From: Marinobacterium iners
GTDB taxonomy: Bacteria; Pseudomonadota; Gammaproteobacteria; Pseudomonadales; Balneatricaceae
DNA length: 64,000 nucleotides
Assembly (NCBI RefSeq): GCF_017310015.1
Contig: NZ_CP022297.1
Span: 186,001-250,000 of the forward strand
Direction of reading: 5' to 3'
The notes beneath the pieces are model-generated. The model was not told the DNA's origin. It worked only from the letters and a program-made list of their open reading frames with translations, and did not search any database. A program made the translations under genes and the position numbers. Below, piece after piece: positions 61,807 through 64,000 of the stretch (its first letter is position 1; the number at the start of each line of letters is the position of its first letter).

Positions 61807-64000
61807 ATGGCTTATTCATATACTGAGAAGAAACGCATTCGCAAGAATTTCGCCAAGTTGCGACAGGTTATGGATGTGCCATACCTGCTGGCGATTCAGC
61901 TCGACTCTTATCGTCGCTTCCTGCAGGATGGCAACGCAAGCGATGGACGTCGTGACGAAGGCTTGCACGCTGCGTTCAATTCCGTATTTCCAATTGTCTC
62001 TTACTCTGGCAACGCAGCCCTCGAGTACGCCGGTTACCGTCTGGGCGAACCCGTATTCGACGTGAAAGAGTGTCAGCAGCGTGGTATCACCTACGCAGCG
62101 CCTCTGCGCGTCAAAGTGCGCCTGATCATCTATGATCGCGACTCTTCTACGAAGGCGGTCAAGGATATCAAGGAGCAGGAAGTTTACATGGGCGAAATGC
62201 CCCTGATGACCGAGAACGGTACCTTTGTTGTTAATGGTACCGAGCGTGTTATCGTATCTCAGCTGCACCGCTCTCCGGGTGTATTCTTTGACCACGACAA
62301 GGGCAAGACACACTCTTCAGGCAAGCTGCTCTATTCTGCCCGCATCATTCCTTACCGTGGCTCATGGCTCGACTTCGAGTTCGATCCGAAGGACAGTCTG
62401 TTCGTGCGTATCGACCGTCGCCGCAAGTTGCCGGCGACCATTCTGCTGCGTGCGTTGGGCCTTGAAGCGGAAGAAATTCTCGAAACCTTCTTTGAAACCA
62501 CCGGCTGGACCCTCGAGCAGGATGCCATCTGGATGGACCTGATCCCGGAGCGTCTGCGTGGCGAGACCATGTCGTTCGAGATCAAGGACCCTGAAGGCAG
62601 CGTGATTGTTGAAGCGGGTCGCCGTATTACCCCGCGTCACATCCGCCAGATGGCCAAGGCAGGCATGCAGCAGCTGAACGTGCCGGCCGAATACCTGATC
62701 GGCAAGGCATTGGCGCGCAACCTGGTCGATCCGAGTACCGGTGAACTGGTTGCCAACTGCAACGCCGAGATCACCGAAGAACTGATCGGTAAGATGCAGG
62801 TGCTGGGTATTGATCGCATCGAGACACTGTACACCAACGACCTGGATTGCGGTCCGTTCGTGTCTGACACTCTGCGTATCGACCCGACCCGCAGTCAGCT
62901 GGAAGCGCTGGTTGAAATCTATCGCATGATGCGTCCCGGCGAGCCGCCTACCAAGGAATCGGCTGAAGGTCTGTTCGAGAACCTGTTCTTCTCTGAAGAG
63001 CGCTATGACCTGTCCGGCGTTGGTCGCATGAAGTTCAACCGTCGACTGGGCCGTGAAGAAGTAACCGGTTCCGGTGTGCTCGACAAGAGCGACATTCTGG
63101 ATGTCATGAAGACCTTGATCGAAATTCGCAACGGTCGTGGCACCGTAGATGACATCGATCACCTGGGCAACCGTCGTATCCGTTCCGTCGGTGAAATGGC
63201 CGAGAACCAGTTCCGTGTCGGCTTGGTGCGTGTTGAGCGCGCCGTACGTGAGCGCCTCTCAATGGCCGAATCCGACAACCTGATGCCGCAGGATCTGATC
63301 AACGCCAAGCCAGTGGCCGCCGCGATCAAGGAATTCTTTGGCTCCAGCCAGTTGTCGCAGTTCATGGACCAGAACAACCCGCTGTCGGAAATCACCCACA
63401 AGCGTCGTGTTTCCGCACTGGGCCCGGGTGGTTTGACCCGCGAACGTGCCGGCTTCGAAGTCCGTGACGTGCATCCGACCCACTACGGTCGTGTCTGCCC
63501 GATCGAGACCCCCGAAGGTCCGAACATCGGTCTGATCAACTCGCTGGCCGTTTTTGCCCGCACCAACGACTACGGCTTCCTTGAAACGCCGTACCGTCGT
63601 GTGCTGGACGGTCAGGTAACCGACGAAATCGATTACCTGTCGGCGATTGAAGAAAACAAGTACGTTATCGCCCAGGCTTCAGCGGCCATGGATGATAACG
63701 GTCGTCTGACAGACGATCTGGTGGCAGTGCGTCACCTCAACGAATTTACCGTAATGCCGCCGGAACGTATCCAGTACATGGATGTGTCTCCGCGTCAGGT
63801 GGTATCCGTTGCAGCGGCACTGATTCCGTTCCTGGAACACGATGACGCCAACCGAGCGCTCATGGGCTCCAACATGCAGCGTCAGGCTGTGCCGACTCTC
63901 CGTGCCGAGAAGCCGCTGGTCGGTACCGGTATTGAGCGTAACGTGGCGCAGGACTCCGGTGTCTGCGTAGTGGCGCGTCGCGGTGGTGTGATCGAGTCGG
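61807..64000 (+). CDS. rpoB: RNA polymerase beta subunit (partial, C-terminus outside window)
   Basis: First 731 codons of about 1360. It starts MAYSYTEKKRIRKNFAKL after GGGGAA. The protrusion and lobe domains are complete, and the rifampicin pocket FFGSSQLSQFMDQNNPLSE (residue ~510 onward, continuing ITHKRRVSALGPGGL) has the wild-type residues at all common resistance positions. IETPEGPNIGLINSLA follows. The frame is intact to the window edge. Confidence 0.98.
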   Translation, partial: MAYSYTEKKRIRKNFAKLRQVMDVPYLLAIQLDSYRRFLQDGNASDGRRDEGLHAAFNSVFPIVSYSGNAALEYAGYRLGEPVFDVKECQQRGITYAAPLRVKVRLIIYDRDSSTKAVKDIKEQEVYMGEMPLMTENGTFVVNGTERVIVSQLHRSPGVFFDHDKGKTHSSGKLLYSARIIPYRGSWLDFEFDPKDSLFVRIDRRRKLPATILLRALGLEAEEILETFFETTGWTLEQDAIWMDLIPERLRGETMSFEIKDPEGSVIVEAGRRITPRHIRQMAKAGMQQLNVPAEYLIGKALARNLVDPSTGELVANCNAEITEELIGKMQVLGIDRIETLYTNDLDCGPFVSDTLRIDPTRSQLEALVEIYRMMRPGEPPTKESAEGLFENLFFSEERYDLSGVGRMKFNRRLGREEVTGSGVLDKSDILDVMKTLIEIRNGRGTVDDIDHLGNRRIRSVGEMAENQFRVGLVRVERAVRERLSMAESDNLMPQDLINAKPVAAAIKEFFGSSQLSQFMDQNNPLSEITHKRRVSALGPGGLTRERAGFEVRDVHPTHYGRVCPIETPEGPNIGLINSLAVFARTNDYGFLETPYRRVLDGQVTDEIDYLSAIEENKYVIAQASAAMDDNGRLTDDLVAVRHLNEFTVMPPERIQYMDVSPRQVVSVAAALIPFLEHDDANRALMGSNMQRQAVPTLRAEKPLVGTGIERNVAQDSGVCVVARRGGVIES

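Noticed and set aside
62362..63162. Open frame of 266 codons antisense to rpoB
   Set aside because: Fully inside rpoB; the product is His/Gln/Leu-rich in the manner of reverse-complement shadows and matches no family.

Overview
The window is a 64 kb stretch of chromosome from a gammaproteobacterium of moderately high G+C content (by eye in the high fifties). Gene families and local order (ilvA/rpiA divergent, trxA-rho, HAD/rppH/ptsP, TauE-lgt-thyA-folA, birA-coaX-SPOR-tRNA-tuf-tRNA-Trp-secE-nusG-rplKAJL-rpoB) resemble Pseudomonadales and marine Oceanospirillales-type bacteria. That placement is inference from gene content and was not computed. I see no insertion sequence, prophage, CRISPR array, integron or rRNA operon. 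Almost all of the window is densely packed housekeeping DNA, and no gap without an annotated gene or RNA exceeds about 260 bases.

Layout. (1) 1-6.6 kb: truncated ilvA, rpiA, a MerR-type metal regulator with a 41-residue membrane protein, and the ybbA-ybbP ABC pair divergent from tesA. (2) 6.5-21.2 kb: a NarX-type sensor kinase without a response regulator, sodB, nudE, the GMP/IMP nucleotidase gene, hslR, a PAP2 phosphatase, hslO, pckA, a GATE-domain membrane protein coupled to ppx, trxA, rho, and ubiD with a flavin reductase. (3) 21.3-25.5 kb: hemC-hemD-hemX-hemY. (4) 25.6-32.6 kb: the one clearly accessory region. It holds an IclR regulator, an MmsA-type semialdehyde dehydrogenase, an iron alcohol dehydrogenase and a complete TRAP transporter, controlled from one promoter flanked by two matching palindromes. 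(5) 32.7-46.6 kb: argH, gcvR, an AEC transporter, a small membrane protein, 6S RNA with ygfA, zapA and a ZapB-like gene, ygfB-pepP-ubiH-ubiI, gcvT-gcvH, an rRNA methyltransferase, an aldo-keto reductase and a CBS protein. (6) 46.6-56.5 kb: a HAD phosphatase, rppH, ptsP, an NRDE protein, TauE/SafE, lgt, thyA, folA, birA, coaX and a SPOR-like protein. (7) 56.5-64 kb: tRNA-Thr, -Tyr, -Gly and -Thr, tuf, tRNA-Trp, secE, nusG, rplK, rplA, rplJ, rplL and the first 731 codons of rpoB.

The strongest candidate for something new is the 26.6-32.6 kb cluster. The iron alcohol dehydrogenase plus CoA-acylating MmsA pairing is the same chemistry as the DddB/DddC arm of marine DMSP catabolism (3-hydroxypropionate to malonate semialdehyde to acetyl-CoA). 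Here there is no DddD or BCCT transporter. The pair sits with a TakP-like TRAP carboxylate importer and an IclR regulator, so it reads as a stand-alone uptake and oxidation module for a short hydroxy acid. Other points of interest are the divergent ybbA/tesA start codons sharing one CATG, a 95-base convergent ptsP/NRDE overlap, a 15-bp palindrome in the rpiA promoter, three copies of an operator-like motif after the AEC gene, and several structured leaders in the translation gene cluster.
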